Source of the DNA: Gonocerus acuteangulatus
Taxonomy: Eukaryota; Arthropoda; Insecta; Hemiptera; Coreidae
DNA: 64,000 nucleotides
Assembly (NCBI GenBank): GCA_946811695.1
Contig: OX328125.1
Coordinates: forward strand, 48,296,821-48,360,820
Direction of reading: 5' to 3'
A program made the translations under genes and the position numbers. How positions within the stretch are numbered: the first letter of the stretch is position 1; the number at the start of each line of letters is the position of its first letter. Positions 1-11,054 of the stretch are shown piece after piece. The notes under the pieces are model-generated. The model made no database searches. It saw nothing but the letters and a program-made list of their open reading frames with translations, and was not told the origin of the DNA.

Positions 1-2038
1 TGTTTTGGAAAATGGCAGCATTAAACCCGATCCAGAAAAGGTTAAAGCAATCTCGGCAATGCCAAAACCTAAGGATCAGAAAGACTTAAGGTCTTTTCTA
101 GGTATGATTAATTATTTGATGAAATTTATCCCTCACCTTTCCGATCATGCCAAACCCTTGAGAGAATTATTGAGTAGCAAAAATACTTGGATGTGGACCA
201 ACATACACGATACGAATTTTAATAAACTAAAATCACTTGTTAGTGAAGCCGTCTCTTTAGCGACATTTGACCCACAGAGGGAAACACGTATTTGCGCTGA
301 TGCATCCAGCTTTGGAATCGGGGGAACTCTAGAACAGAAGTTTGCTAAGGGCTGGATGCCAGTTCAATTCATATCGCGAACTTTAAGTTCAGTCGAGACA
401 CGCTATGCTCAAATTGAAAAAGAAGCTTTAGCACTAACTTGGGCCTGCGAAAGGTTCTCGCAGTTCATTTTAGGAATGAAATTTGATTTGTTGACAGACC
501 ACAAACCTCTGGTTGAAATTCTAGGTCAGAAACCTATTGCAAGCTTGTCGGCACGACTACAGAGATTTAGAATGAGGTTGTTACCATTTACCTTCCGTGT
601 TCAATATATAAAAGGAAAAGAATTTACAACTCCTGATTTGCTTTCTAGAAATCCGTTAGAAGGGCCTGGGGATAAAGATGTTCTAGACGAAATCGAACTT
701 CATGTTTCAGAACTTGTTTCGTCTTTACGAATTAGGGATTCAAGACTCAAGAAACTCATGAAAGCGCAAGAAGAAGACGCAATAAGCCAACTTTTAAAAG
801 AAGCGATACTCTCCGGTGACTGGACTAGATTAGAGAATAGCCCATTCTACAAAGAGAGAGGATCTTTAGTCTACCAAGAGGGGTTAATTCTGTACAATAC
901 TAGAGTTTTTGTGCCGAAATCTCAGAAAAAAGAAGTCCTGGACAGCTTACATTCAGGACACCAAGGAGTTACAAAATGCATCGCTCTTTCACAGAACACT
1001 GTTTGGTGGCCGGGAATTACGGTGGACATAAAGAAGAAGATTGAAAACTGTTTACCGTGTATTGAAAATTCCGTTAATCTTCGTGAGCCACTGATACCAA
1101 GCGATATGCCTAAGAGACCATGGAAAAAGGTTGCGGTTGACCTTTTGAACTTTAAAGGTAAAAACTACCTTGTCATGCAAGACTATTTTTCAAAATACAT
1201 AGAATTATTGCAGTTGAGTAGAACTGATTCTAGCGCCATTATAGGAGCCTTCAAATTAATATTTTCTCGGCATGGTATTCCATCTACAGTTAGAGCAGAC
1301 AACAGCCCTTTCAACAGCAAGGAACTAAACAATTTTGCAAAGGAATATAACTTTGAGATAATTACATCAAGCCCAAGGTATCCGTCTTCGAATGGTCAGG
1401 CAGAACGTGCTGTACGGATCGCTAAAGATATTCTTAAAAAGAATAAAGATTTCAGCGATGGCTTATTGGCATATAGATCAACACCGCTGGAGTGTGGCTT
1501 TAGTCCTGCTCAGCTTTTATTTGGGCGGAGGATAAGGACAACCTTACCAATCATAGAGGAACAATTGATCCCCGCTTGGCCAGATTTGGACTGGTATAGA
1601 AAATGGTGGGAGAATTCAAAAGCCCGCCAGAAGGAAAATTTTGATAACAGACATCGAGCCTGTAACCTTCGACACTTAAGGAAGGGTGAGAAGGTATGGG
1701 TGAAAAATGTAAAGAAATATGGGACCATTTTAGACCAAGGCCTTAATGAAAGAGAATATCTCATAGATGTTTCTGGGCGAATTTTTAGGAGAAACCGGGT
1801 GTTTATAGTACCCTGTGAATCACGATTTTCGACTTTGGATCGTCCGAGACAGGAAGATGCAAAGGAAAGGAGTAAAAAAATTGATGTAAATAGTGGATCT
1901 AAAGAGGTACAAAGAAGATCAGAAGAGAAGGAGAGCCAGGAAGAAGGGAATAGAAGACAAGATAATGAAGGAAGAGAAGAAGGAGTTAGGACTATGAGTG
2001 GAAGGAGAATCAGACAGCCAAGCCGTCTCAATCTTTGA
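1..2038 (+). mobile_element. Gypsy-type LTR retrotransposon, 3' half of pol (5' end outside window)
   Basis: The open frame runs from the window edge to a stop at 2036-2038, so the element continues to the left. In order it shows the end of a reverse transcriptase (SFLGMINYLMKFIP about residues 30-43), an RNase H domain (CADASSFGIGGTL, then LTDHKPLVEILG, ending in DLLSRNP), and an integrase with an HHCC-type zinc region around GHQGVTKC...CLPCIE. The integrase core then has VDLLNFKGKNYLVMQDYFSKY and RADNSPFNSKELNNF. The C-terminal tail is Lys/Glu-rich. The domain order RT-RNaseH-IN is that of Metaviridae/gypsy elements. No internal stop is seen over 677 codons, so the copy looks recent in this part. 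It is followed by a purine-rich tract (2037-2050) and an LTR. Confidence 0.9.
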
Positions 2039-2050
2039 GAGAAGAAAGGG

Positions 2051-2180
2051 TGTAATGGTTGGCTTGTCTTACATACATCAGATAGAACTAACCTGGTTAA
2101 CAGGTGGTTCTAAAGGTTAATAGAATTGCATATGATAAATAAATATATTCATTATGGTGCTAAAGCTTGTACTTATTACA
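2051..2180 (+). repeat. 3' LTR of the gypsy element
   Basis: A 130-bp segment begins TGTAATGGTTGGC and ends CTTATTACA, so it has TG...CA ends with a short inverted TGTAAT/ATTACA tip. It lies immediately after a polypurine tract (GAGAGAAGAAAGGG). Downstream sequence switches abruptly to a copia gag fragment on the other strand, which supports 2180 as the element edge. The 5' LTR would be left of the window, so identity of the pair cannot be checked here. Confidence 0.7.
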
Positions 2181-2460
2181 CCTTGCATTCAAGTCCTCTT
2201 CATTCCACTTTGATTTCTCTTCTGGACTAGCTGTTTCTGGTGGTTGGTGGTGTACAGCCACACACGTAATTCCATAATTTTTCACCAGGATAGCTTGTGC
2301 TTGAGTCTTCCAAGTGTAATAGTTATCACTTCGTAGAGGGTCTATTCGAAAGGTTGATCCACTTGCCATATTTCTATCTTTGAATACATCTCTTTTTGTC
2401 TTTATATTAGTTATACTGGGTTGTCTTTATAATACTTATTCTGGGCCCATAACCTTTAGG
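2181..2460 (-). pseudogene. Copia-type retrotransposon, 5' gag fragment and primer-binding site
   Basis: On the minus strand an ATG at 2369 opens a gag-like N-terminus (MASGSTFRIDPL, then NYYTWKTQAQAIL, a typical copia gag start) that reads down to the gypsy LTR and is cut there. Upstream of the ATG, at about 2440-2455, the minus strand carries GGTTATGGGCCCAG, the primer-binding site typical of copia elements, which use a half tRNA-Met primer. The gypsy element therefore appears to have inserted into an older copia gag. The rest of the copia copy would lie left of the window. Confidence 0.7.
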
Positions 2461-2668
2461 AAATGGTTGTATTTGTAAATATACTTATTTGAAATATAAG
2501 ACAGTGATAACTTTTAAGGAACAAGTTAGAGATATAGTTTACTCTTTTGTTTTACACATGTTATTAAATTGAATTAAAATAAACATATTGTTTTAATAAT
2601 TAAATTAATTTGGAGAGTGGCGATAATAAATAAATCTTGATTTTCAACATATAATAATGTTCAAATAG

Positions 2669-2989
2669 GTCTATGGAGTAAGAGATGAAAGACTTGGTGA
2701 AGATGTTGCTGCAAGTGTCCTGGTAGAAGATGGTATGCAATTGACAGCCAAAGAAATACAAGAATATTGTAAAGGAAAGGTAAACTTAATTTAACTGTAC
2801 TTAAGCATTAAATTAGTAACATCAATACATTTTTTATGACAAATATTTTTTTTTGTTTAGGTTGCTTATTTCAAAATTCCAAAGTATATAAGATTTGTCT
2901 CAGATTATCCTAAAACTCCTTCAGGAAAAGTAAAGAAAAATGTTCTGAAAGAGATTCATGAAAATGAATTGATGAAAAGCGCTCACTAA
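2669..2989 (+). CDS. ACSF2: Acyl-CoA synthetase family member 2-like, last two exons (partial)
   Basis: Exon 2669-2779 (37 codons, after ...TTCAAATAG and before GTAAAC) and terminal exon 2861-2989 (after TTTGTTTAG, stop TAA) join in phase 0. Together they encode the last 79 residues of an adenylate-forming enzyme. The first exon starts VYGVRDERLGEDVAAS and has EIQEYCKGK. The second has VAYFKIPKYIRFV and the A10 motif (KTPSGKVKK), whose lysine is catalytic in ANL ligases. The pattern FKIPKYI...SGK...LRE-like matches the C-terminus of ACSF2, a medium-chain fatty-acid CoA ligase of mitochondria. Upstream exons lie left of the window, and the gypsy and copia sequences at 1-2460 occupy an intron. 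An AATAAA lies at 3239-3244. Other ANL ligases (4CL-like) are possible but fit less well. Confidence 0.8.
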
Positions 2990-4444
2990 TCAAGACTTCG
3001 ACGATAAGGAAATCAAGGAAGATCAAAATTCCTTTGAAAAGATTTTAATTGGAATATGAATGTAATTATATCCATCCCTACTCTCATGTTATTATTAAAT
3101 AATTTTATAATAATGTAACACTTTGTCTGTGACTGCTCTGAAAATGGTGGTGCTGAAAACACGTGATAAGTTGTATTTGTTTTTATCAAAAAAATTTATT
3201 TGAACAATGTATTTAGTTTTGAAAAAAATATATGTTTAAATAAATAAGAAGTTATGTTTAGTAGTGTTTTATTCGACATAACTTCAAATATGACCCCATT
3301 CTTCACAACAACATCCTTCACATTGAGTCAAGCACCGAAGATGGTTATCTTCCTAAACAAAATAAAATTTTCATTATTTATAGTGATCCTGAACTCTGAA
3401 CAATTGTTGTTATTCTGACAGAAGGTCAATAAAATGAAACTTACAAGTAATATAACTTACAAGTCAGATTTACATGTTTCACATCTGAAGATGCTTTGTC
3501 AGGAGTTATAATCTATATTCACTAAATAAACAGCCTAATATCACATAGATCCTCCTGCTACAAGTATCAATGTCATAATAAATAAATGGAATTGATATAA
3601 TTGAGATTTTAACTGAATAGATTTTGTAATCCAGTCGCACATAATAAATGTTTAATGGTTACGAGTGAACTTAGTAAACAAATTCTCGTGTGAAATCATG
3701 TGGTTGAGTCCTATTTTATCCAAGTCATGGTAGTTCTTGAAAGTAACATTAGCATGCTCTGAGGTCACCATGGAGTTTTACAGATGATTTTGAAATAATT
3801 AATGACTCTGGATACTTTTTAATAATTCGACATAAGATTGCAAAGCAGGTAAAGTTACCAAAACTTAGGAGTGAATGAACACTGTGGAAGAGTTTAAATA
3901 GTGGCACTAAAACATGGTCCTAGAGAGACTTGAGCCCCACCTGTCAGACATTACTATAACCGAGCATATCATCAATCTATTTCATGTGGACTGTTACGGA
4001 AACATTCTGGCAGCTGTATTTATATTTATAACTAGATTATGATATTTATCCCCTATTATTAATGGAAGAGACGCCCATACACATCATCCTTGACTGTGAA
4101 CGGCTGGATCATAAATCTTTAGGTATTTTGGTGATAGAAAGGATACCAACCTCTAACCATGCGAAATATCAATAAGGAGACTCCTGGCTTATTGGAAGGT
4201 AGTTCCCTGAAGAGAGACAACAGCAGGCAGCACAATAGGTCGTAAGGCCGCAGTATGTTTCCGTAAGGTGGACAGCCTGACATTATTGTATTGTATCCCC
4301 TATTAAATATTAAAAAAAACCCACTGTTGTTTTAATTCTAGTAATGGTTTTCATGGAAATGATACAGTGTCGTATACCTGTAAATTTATAATTAGACTTC
4401 GTAAATAAATAAACGAATCTATCTTGGGTTATTTGTATGTCTGT
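2990..4444. other. Intergenic; ACSF2 3' UTR and a possible LINE C-terminal remnant
   Basis: The first 250 bp are the probable ACSF2 3' UTR (AATAAA at 3239). At about 4060-4310 the plus strand reads EETPIHIILDCERLDH, then degenerates. This resembles the zinc-binding C-terminus of Jockey-like LINE pol, where an ET..H....C motif is typical. I see no gene in 3250-4050. Confidence 0.4.
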
Positions 4445-7261
4445 TTATTTTCCTTTTGACCCCACCCGGTCATAACACCTTAAACTTTGTAATTTTGTTC
4501 TATTAACTTTCCATCTACATAACAATAATAATTTAAAAGTAATAATGTCTTTCAAGTTTATTATAGAACTGTATGAACTATGTACATACTGCCTAGCATC
4601 TTGACTATAAAAAGAAAAGGAGCTCACAGAAATATTGGCGACAATAGTGTTCTCTTCAATAAGGCGAGTAACAGTTTCTCCGCTAGGCTGTGGTATACTA
4701 GGCTCATTCTGAAATTAATACATTTATTTATTTAGCAGGTACAATTTATCTTTTGAGTCATAATTACTATTTTCTGACTCCTTTGACCACCCTATCAACA
4801 TGCAGAACCTACAGTTCTCTTCCTCCCCTCTCTACCAGTATCTTTATTCATAGTGCAAAAACATTTAATGCAACTATGGAATCCCTCGATCAAGAAACTC
4901 CTCAAACGCCTCAACTTAAATTTTCTTACCTGCCTACATCCTCTCCTTGCAAGGAACACTAGAGTACTGTCAAGAATAACAATTGGTTTATGAAACTAAT
5001 GCTTCATTACACAATCACTTTTAATTATTTAGTATCAAAGTATAAATATTATTCTTTATCAATAACAAAGATTTTTTGGGACGGATAGTAGGATGTAGCC
5101 AGGATTGAGGGAATCCCTTTCATTTTTTTAAAAGAAAAGCCACCACCTCTAGAGGGAATCGAATCCACAACCCTAGGCACAAAGTGTTAATTCTTTAACA
5201 CTCCCTGCCTTTCGGCCTAAAAAAGAAAAATTAGCCTTAACATCTTGAATAAAACTAAAAAAAAATGACTGCCCTAAAAATCGGTATTATGTATAGGTGG
5301 ACGTTAAAAATTTAGTCAAAAACGTTTTCGTCTCATATTTTTCATTAATCTCATAAGTTTGTCCACTTTATTTTTATTTATTCTTATTATTACAAAACAT
5401 ATTTCCAGATTTATGTACTAAACCTTTGCTCTAAAATATATATTTCATGTGTAAAGTATGAAATAAATTATGTATTATTTTATTAACACTTTCGCTGTGG
5501 CTGTCATTGTTTGGAATACCTCATTACCGGGTGCATTTTTTGTTTGAATGTTTCATGTAGACATTTTATTTTCATAAAAATCTTCCAGTCAGCCAATTTG
5601 AAAACAGAAAACACTGTTGAAAAGCCCAAACAATACTGAAGGCAACTGTCTTTACCTGGAGCTGTAAAAGGGGATCCCCTCCATTTACGAGCCTTTTGAA
5701 TCTAAAGGGAAAAGTAATGGAGACGTACAAAGGGACACTCGTAAGCGGGTAGGATCGCTAGTGTCCTTCCCTAATGACACCCGCAGCGAAAGTGTTAAAG
5801 AGTACTTGGAAAAAGTAATATACTGAGCTCAATAGTTTTAGATTTGAAAATCTTATAAATATCTTACATGTGAAATCAAGTTGGTCAGAGAAGTAGATGA
5901 GTTCTTCTTCCAGAGAGGAGTAGTAGGACATTCTGACACGACCTTTGGAAGGTTTGGAATATAAGGAGGCATAAGAATATCTCCGTAGCCTGTTTGAGTG
6001 CAGCCGTCAAGTAGAATTTGGTCTGCTAATATTTGTTTCCCTGTATCGATAATGTTGATTCCTTGTCCAGTTAGATTCAAATCTGACTTTTGATGTCCTA
6101 AAGCCATTCCCATTGATGGAGATGAACATTGAAGTTTTGCCTTATCATTTTTATTTTTGATGACAGAATTATCTCTTTTATGAATCGATTGTAGTTGTAT
6201 ATGATCTCCTTTACTGGCACTCAAATCAACATCACTTTGATTGAAACAATCTATTCTAAAAAGTGGATGCGTTATGGCATTTGTTTCTGAATCACTGATT
6301 ACACCAGTGTCATTTTTATCGGATAGATATATCGATTCATTTGCTGCTTTTGCTCCAGTCTGAAAATATATATATATATATTTATTTATTATTTATTACT
6401 AATCATCTAGACTTATATAGAAGTATGAAAAATGAGTGCTGCTAATTTCTGCCACGAGAAGACAGAGCAATATTGAAGCAGATCAGAGAGTGATCACTAC
6501 TTAGGAAACTTGTTATAAATATCCTTATTTAAAATTGTTGTGTGGAAGTTGTTAGCAATCATTCGTACCTGTGCGCAGGCTATGATATAAATGTACAACA
6601 TTGTTGTAAATTATATAGACTCTAACCTTGTGGAAAGTAAAGGTGGAGATGTCCAAGGTGGGTTGGTCATAATAATTAATAAAAATCCTTCTATAAAAAT
6701 GTTGGTATTTATTTTTTTGTTTTTGGTTCCAATCTCAAGGCCCAACAATCTCTTCTGAATTGTAGGAAATTAGATCCTTTGAATTTTTCAAAATCAGTTC
6801 CCTTCCAAACTGTCTCACATGTACATGAAACTATTCTAATTTATTAAACCATTATGTATTGCATAGGATGGCATACACCAACAGTGTATTCATTTTGAAA
6901 TCAATAACTTTAGTAAAAAAATCTTGCCAACTCAGCTCTCCGTCCATTGACCTTAACTGTATAGTCAATCGGGCTTTATATACACAACACTGTAAGTTAA
7001 GTTCTCTAATGCCAAGGCTACAGACATAGCGCTATATTTATCTAAAGCCGCAGAGGAACAGGTTTAAATCCCAGTCTGGCAATTTAATTTATCTAAAATT
7101 ATAGATTTGAAAACGATTCAAATTTTTGATAATCTATCAACAGATTTGACTTTCAGATTTAGACATGGAGATGGTCTCCATGTATAAAAAATATTTTATA
7201 TTAATTAAAATATCATTACCTCAGTTTCTTTTGATATTCTTCCGCCTTTTTCTTCATCAAT
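4445..7261 (-). CDS. Unrecognised spliced gene, last three exons
   Basis: Three minus-strand exons join in phase 0 with good splice sites: 7220-7261 (acceptor CTTCCAG, donor GTAATG), 5868-6359 (acceptor ATTTTCAG, donor GTAAGA) and terminal 4445-4708 (acceptor AATTTCAG, stop TAA). The 265 visible residues are hydrophilic and Ser/Asp/Asn-rich, with no transmembrane segment. Landmarks are IDEEKGGRISKETE, DKNDTGVISDSETN, GYGDILMPPYIPNLPK and NEPSIPQPSGETVTRLIEEN. I do not recognise a family. An AATAAA overlaps the stop codon. 5' exons should lie above 7262 but I could not place them. The first intron holds a SINE (7731-7940) and the second a piggyBac MITE (5483-5798) and another SINE. Phase-consistent exons with no stop over 265 codons support a real gene, but its function is unknown. 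Confidence 0.55.
5067..5222 (-). repeat. SINE-B copy (diverged), minus strand
   Basis: The minus strand shows the SINE-B order: tRNA-like head, a box-B-like GATTCCCTCTAGAG region, the CTTTTCTTT...AAAAG hairpin, and a GGATAG...CCGTCC-like tail. It is more diverged than the copies at 7731 and 52344. It lies in the last intron of the unrecognised gene. Confidence 0.6.
5483..5798. mobile_element. piggyBac-type MITE with TTAA target duplication
   Basis: The element is bounded by TTAA at 5483-5486 and 5795-5798. Its inverted termini are CACTTTCGCTGTGGCTGTCA on the left and the complement of GACACCCGCAGCGAAAGTG on the right. TTAA plus a C(A/C)CTTT-like terminus is characteristic of the piggyBac superfamily. 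It is 316 bp with no coding capacity, hence non-autonomous. It lies in an intron of the 4445-7261 gene. Confidence 0.8.
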
Positions 7262-7730
7262 CTGGAAGTAGAAAAGAAAAATCAAGAATTAGAGAACATT
7301 CTACTTGTCGATATAAGAGATTCGACATCAATGTTCAAGGTTGAAATAGAATTGTCAGTACTCCGCTGATGACTTGGTATATCCAGAGATAGGCATAATT
7401 AAAATACAATGTAATCCAATTAATAATCTGATTCGAAAGTAAACTACTCACCAATTGAAGTGGACCTCTTAAGGAAATTCAGATATTTTATCATTTTATT
7501 TATTTGATTGCCATGTGGTTTTCTTCTGTTTTAAATAAGCTATTTTAACAACACTTCCATGATGTTAAAGAGATAAAAACAAAAACAAAGGCTCCCTATC
7601 TCTACTGCGACCTGTGCTGCTTATTGGAGTTTGTTCCACAAGATCATGTTTATTTGTTTCCTCTTGTGATTTGTAAAAAGTATTTTCCTTAATTAAGTAA
7701 CGGGCTTATTTACCTCAACATTACATATTA

Positions 7731-7940
7731 ATATTTAATTTATTTAAATTTTAACATCCATTATTATTAACAAAGAATTTTAGGACAGGTCATCTATAGG
7801 TTACCACCCTCTTCTATCCAGGATAGGGCCGATGACTTTTCTTTTTTCTAAAGAAAAGCTACCACCCCATAGTGGGAATCGAACCCACTACCCCAGGCAC
7901 GGAGTGCTCACGCCTTAACACTCACGGCCACCGGGCCTCC
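7731..7940 (-). repeat. tRNA-derived SINE-B, full length with target duplication
   Basis: On the minus strand it starts GAGGCCCGGTGGCCGTGAG, has a box B-like GGTTCGATTCCCACTATGG, then the CTTTTCTTTAGAAAAAAG hairpin. The body reads GGTGGTAACCTATAGATGACC and the tail is AAATTAAATAAAT-like. It is flanked by a near-perfect direct repeat: AACATTACATATTA at 7717-7730 and AACATTACGTATTG at 7941-7954. This is the cleanest SINE-B insertion here and defines the ends of the family. Other copies are at 5067, 11055, 19783 and 52344. Confidence 0.85.
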
Positions 7941-8309
7941 AACATTACGTATTGATCTTAATAAGGAGGAAGAACCACCAATGAGAAGTATTAATTCAAA
8001 TTATGGGGTGTTCTGCACCATAAGAAGGTTTGAATGAATGATATATAAAATTTGAAAAATTTAAATGTTTATTTTGTAAAGTTTTTGATTTCAAAAATAC
8101 ATTTTCTTAAATTTAGTTTGGTATATTTTTTATTAAACAAATACCATTACCAATGAATAAGTAAGGCATCATAAACAGAAAAAGAAAATAAAGAATAACC
8201 AAAAGTATGGCTAAAAAAGAGTGTTATCTAACTTTTGATGAGTGGTCCACTTCACTTTGTGAGCAGTATAGTTAAATTAGAAAGAAATCTCTTTGCATAG
8301 TATTTTATT

Positions 8310-8990
8310 ACACAGTAATTACGGTGGTCAGGAAGAACGCGATCTCCGCCGAGAACAGGGAGTGAACCATGGTCGTCTGGAAGGGACGAACGTTATATGG
8401 AAATCCTGGCGAAACGCTGTCAATGCGGTGTGCTCATAAATAAATTATTATTACATATATGGAAATCCACGACTGGGTTCCCATAAAATGACATGCAGCC
8501 GGAAGACCAAGTCCAGTCTGCGTTGCACTTTCCCCTACCCAGTGAAAGCGGAGGAAGACGACAGGAACCACGACCTTTTCTGTATGTCGGGAATGCGGGC
8601 GTCTGGGGAAAATCGCGTTCCTGTGGACCCAGCATCAGATCGGTGGACCCCCAGTTGCAGATGGATCTCACGTATCCCAGCACAAGGGAAAGGCCAATCA
8701 TAGAGACCTGAAAGAGTCCCTGGCTAATCTCGAGAGGAACTGGAAGAGGATAACCGAAACATTTCAGCTTGCGACGTTTGTAAGTGGCTCTAGACTTTGT
8801 CTTTTACTGACTTCTACAGTTCTAATGGAGTTCAAAGCAAAGTCGCTAGTAACGCCAGTGCTACCCAAGACCGCCACATCTCAGAGCCGAGCCCAGGACC
8901 AGATCACGGGCCCGCACTTCTCAGAGCCGGGCCCCCACTTCTCAGACCCACACTGAAAATTCTAGTACTATAGTGGTACTATAGGACTTT
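8310..8990. other. GC-rich island of unknown nature
   Basis: The segment is clearly richer in G+C than its AT-rich neighbours and has short overlapping open frames on both strands (8420-8701 minus, 8488-8711 plus). None resembles a known protein. From 8870 it contains short repeats of CTCAGAGCCGGGCCC-like words. It may be the 3' part or UTR of an unidentified transposable element. I cannot assign it. Confidence 0.35.
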
Positions 8991-9085
8991 AGACATTTTA
9001 AAATTATTTTCATCTTGTGTTTTGAGCTAAATGAGAATAAAAGCCGACAATCGGCGCAGCAACGTCACTTTCGGTACTTGTAGTT

Positions 9086-9320
9086 TTATTAAAGCTCCTA
9101 ATGAAATATACTATTCTGGGACTACACTTGTTTGTCGTTTTTGTACATTAAAAATATAGATCCCATTCCAATAAATATAGACTACGCCCATCTATATTTC
9201 TAAACCCCATTCTTTTTACAAGCTCATAACATATACATTTTTTTCCAATTAGCGAGGCCCGGCTCAGGCCCGGGACAACTGTACCCGGCAGCCCCCCCCC
9301 CCCCATGTGGCGGCCCTGTT
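9086..9320. repeat. Dispersed repeat, copy 1
   Basis: This segment matches 50646-50876 over about 230 bp in the same orientation. Shared words include ATATACTATT, TTTGTCGTTT, ATAGATCCCATTCCAA, AATATAGACTACG-like and a GC-rich end with CTGTACCC. A (C)n run sits near 9292-9304. There is no coding sequence. The two copies differ by many substitutions, so the family is old. Confidence 0.65.
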
Positions 9321-9409
9321 GCTACCTGTATTAATACTCCGACTAGTAAGATCCATCGGGTGAAGGAAGTCTGCAAGTATCTGTTCGCATAGAGGTAGAG
9401 AAAAGAGAG

Positions 9410-10067
9410 AGTATTTACGTATTAGCTTCAACGCAGGTTAATGAACCGGCTCTCAGAGATCTGGATCATCACCGGGTCAAGATCTGGATTATCACCGGGT
9501 CAGAAATCTGGATTATCACCGGGTAAGAAATCTGGATCATCAGCCCAGGCGTCAATTGAATTTTTGCTAATATGGAGACGGGATTATCAACGATTTGGTT
9601 TGACTAGAGTTTCGATGTAGCCTTAAGGAAACGCGTAGTACGTACGTTCATGGCATAATTGCTATGCGTTTCCGCTCGCTACAGGTTATATCGAAACTGT
9701 AATCAATCCAACTCGTGGATAATATAGATGAAAGGTTTTTCGGTGAAAAATGGGCCGATATGCAATTTAGCACATTTTTCAATTGTAGGTAATTCCAAAA
9801 AACGCTTTTTCCTAGCAGAAACAAGAACAGCACGACGGAAACAAACAACATTAAGTACTCAAACAATAAACAATGAAAAGAAATCGCATAATAACACAAG
9901 TCTACAAGTGAATTGCGCTGAAAAGACGGTTACTATAACGGCCAATAGAATTGCCCATAGAAATAGGCCAATAGAAATGCTAACGCGTTATGCGCATGCG
10001 CTGATGATCCAGATCTCTGAACGAGACCCACACCTCTAGCCTGCATTGAAGCTAATACGTAAGAACC
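9410..10067. mobile_element. TIR element 1 of a modular family (about 658 bp)
   Basis: The termini are inverted: left TTACGTATTAGCTTCAACGC and right, as complement, TTACGTATTAGCTTCAATGC. Both continue with an AGAGATCTGGATCATCA-like stretch. A 25-26-bp motif (ATCTGGATTATCACCGGGT) is repeated about four times at 9458-9540. The centre (9598-9720) is itself palindromic. It carries in both orientations a core found in elements 2-4: GACTAGAGTTTCGAT, then GAGCGAGCGGAAACGCATAGC. Element 2 has the same TIR. A target duplication is not clear. The ORFs across it are not protein-like. Confidence 0.7.
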
Positions 10068-10389
10068 AATGACGAGACAGTGGTTTTCGAAAGATCTTTG
10101 CAAGTAATGGTATATTTTAGGGAAGGCATTGATCTGATTTATCAACCTTTGGAACTGGCATAAAAGAATGGCTGGATGTTAAAACGGAATACTTGCCCGA
10201 TTTAGACTTAAAACGGTTACGTTTAAAGTTTAAACTATGCGAGAATATTTGAAATATCGCTATAATCAAAATAAATCAATAATTATATAACCTTCTTTTA
10301 TTTGGTTTTGTATTTCAGATATACCTTAAGTAATATGTTTATTATATTTCTCACCAGCACCTGTATTTTCTCGTAAAATAAAACTTGAT

Positions 10390-10848
10390 TTATTTTTTTA
10401 CTTTGAGCGCACTAGTAATAGGATTCTTTCTCTTCCTTCTTGAGGTGTACCTGAACGTCGGTAAGTACTCCAAATCGGAACTTTCGTCACTCTCTATAAT
10501 TGTTACATGCGAATCCACAGGAAACCCCATACCGAAGTGGAGATCATCTTCAGCATCGTCACTGCCCGAGAACTGGGGTTCTAATTCATTATTGTTTCTT
10601 CCTTCTTCAAGTAAAATAATTTCTTCCGAGCTGCTATAGAATTCATCTAGGAAAAGGGGATCTTCATCAGTTGAAGGACTGTCAATAACAACAATTTTTT
10701 CAATTGAAGATGCTTCGGAAGGAACATTATAGTTTAAAAATATCTCAATCGAACTTTCACTTGAGTGTTTCATCTGTGGAGTCCTGCTAAAAATATTTTC
10801 GTTAAGTTTACTAACTTCGCTTTTCATTAGAGTACAAAATACGAACAA
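10390..10848 (-). CDS. Acidic single-exon ORF, unknown function
   Basis: The 152-codon frame has a plausible internal start at 10827 (MKSEVSKLNENIF). The product is strongly acidic and Ser-rich in the middle (SPSTDEDPLFLDEFYSSSEE, SGSDDAEDDLHF, IIESDESSDLEYL) and ends in a basic patch (RYTSRRKRKNP) that could act as a nuclear localisation signal. An AATAAA lies on the minus strand near 10343-10338, about 45 nt past the stop. No introns or known domain are seen. It could be a small gene, a retrocopy, or the N-terminus of a transposase. The overlapping plus-strand ORF at 10385-10639 is taken as a shadow. Confidence 0.35.
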   Translation of the reverse strand: MFVFCTLMKSEVSKLNENIFSRTPQMKHSSESSIEIFLNYNVPSEASSIEKIVVIDSPSTDEDPLFLDEFYSSSEEIILLEEGRNNNELEPQFSGSDDAEDDLHFGMGFPVDSHVTIIESDESSDLEYLPTFRYTSRRKRKNPITSALKVKK

Positions 10849-11054
10849 TTTGGGCCTTATTCAGATCATGCAGACCACAGTTGTTTCTAACCAACCTCAG
10901 CTGTGAACTACCTCTTACCTACATATGTTAAAAATAAATTAATTACCTAGCATTTATCACTTTTTAAATATTTTTCTACGTTGAAAACACTCCAGATAAT
11001 GCTTCATCAACTATTATATGTTGCCTTAATTTAAAGTTAAATTTGATATTCGAA

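Noticed and set aside
1510..2031. 173-codon minus-strand ORF antisense to the gypsy integrase
   Set aside because: Shadow frame of the purine-rich pol 3' end; Leu/Ser/Phe-rich with no motif.
7440..7480. Possible 16-nt minus-strand microexon with a GTGAGT donor in the unrecognised gene
   Set aside because: Too short to judge; no homologous protein to confirm the residues it would add.
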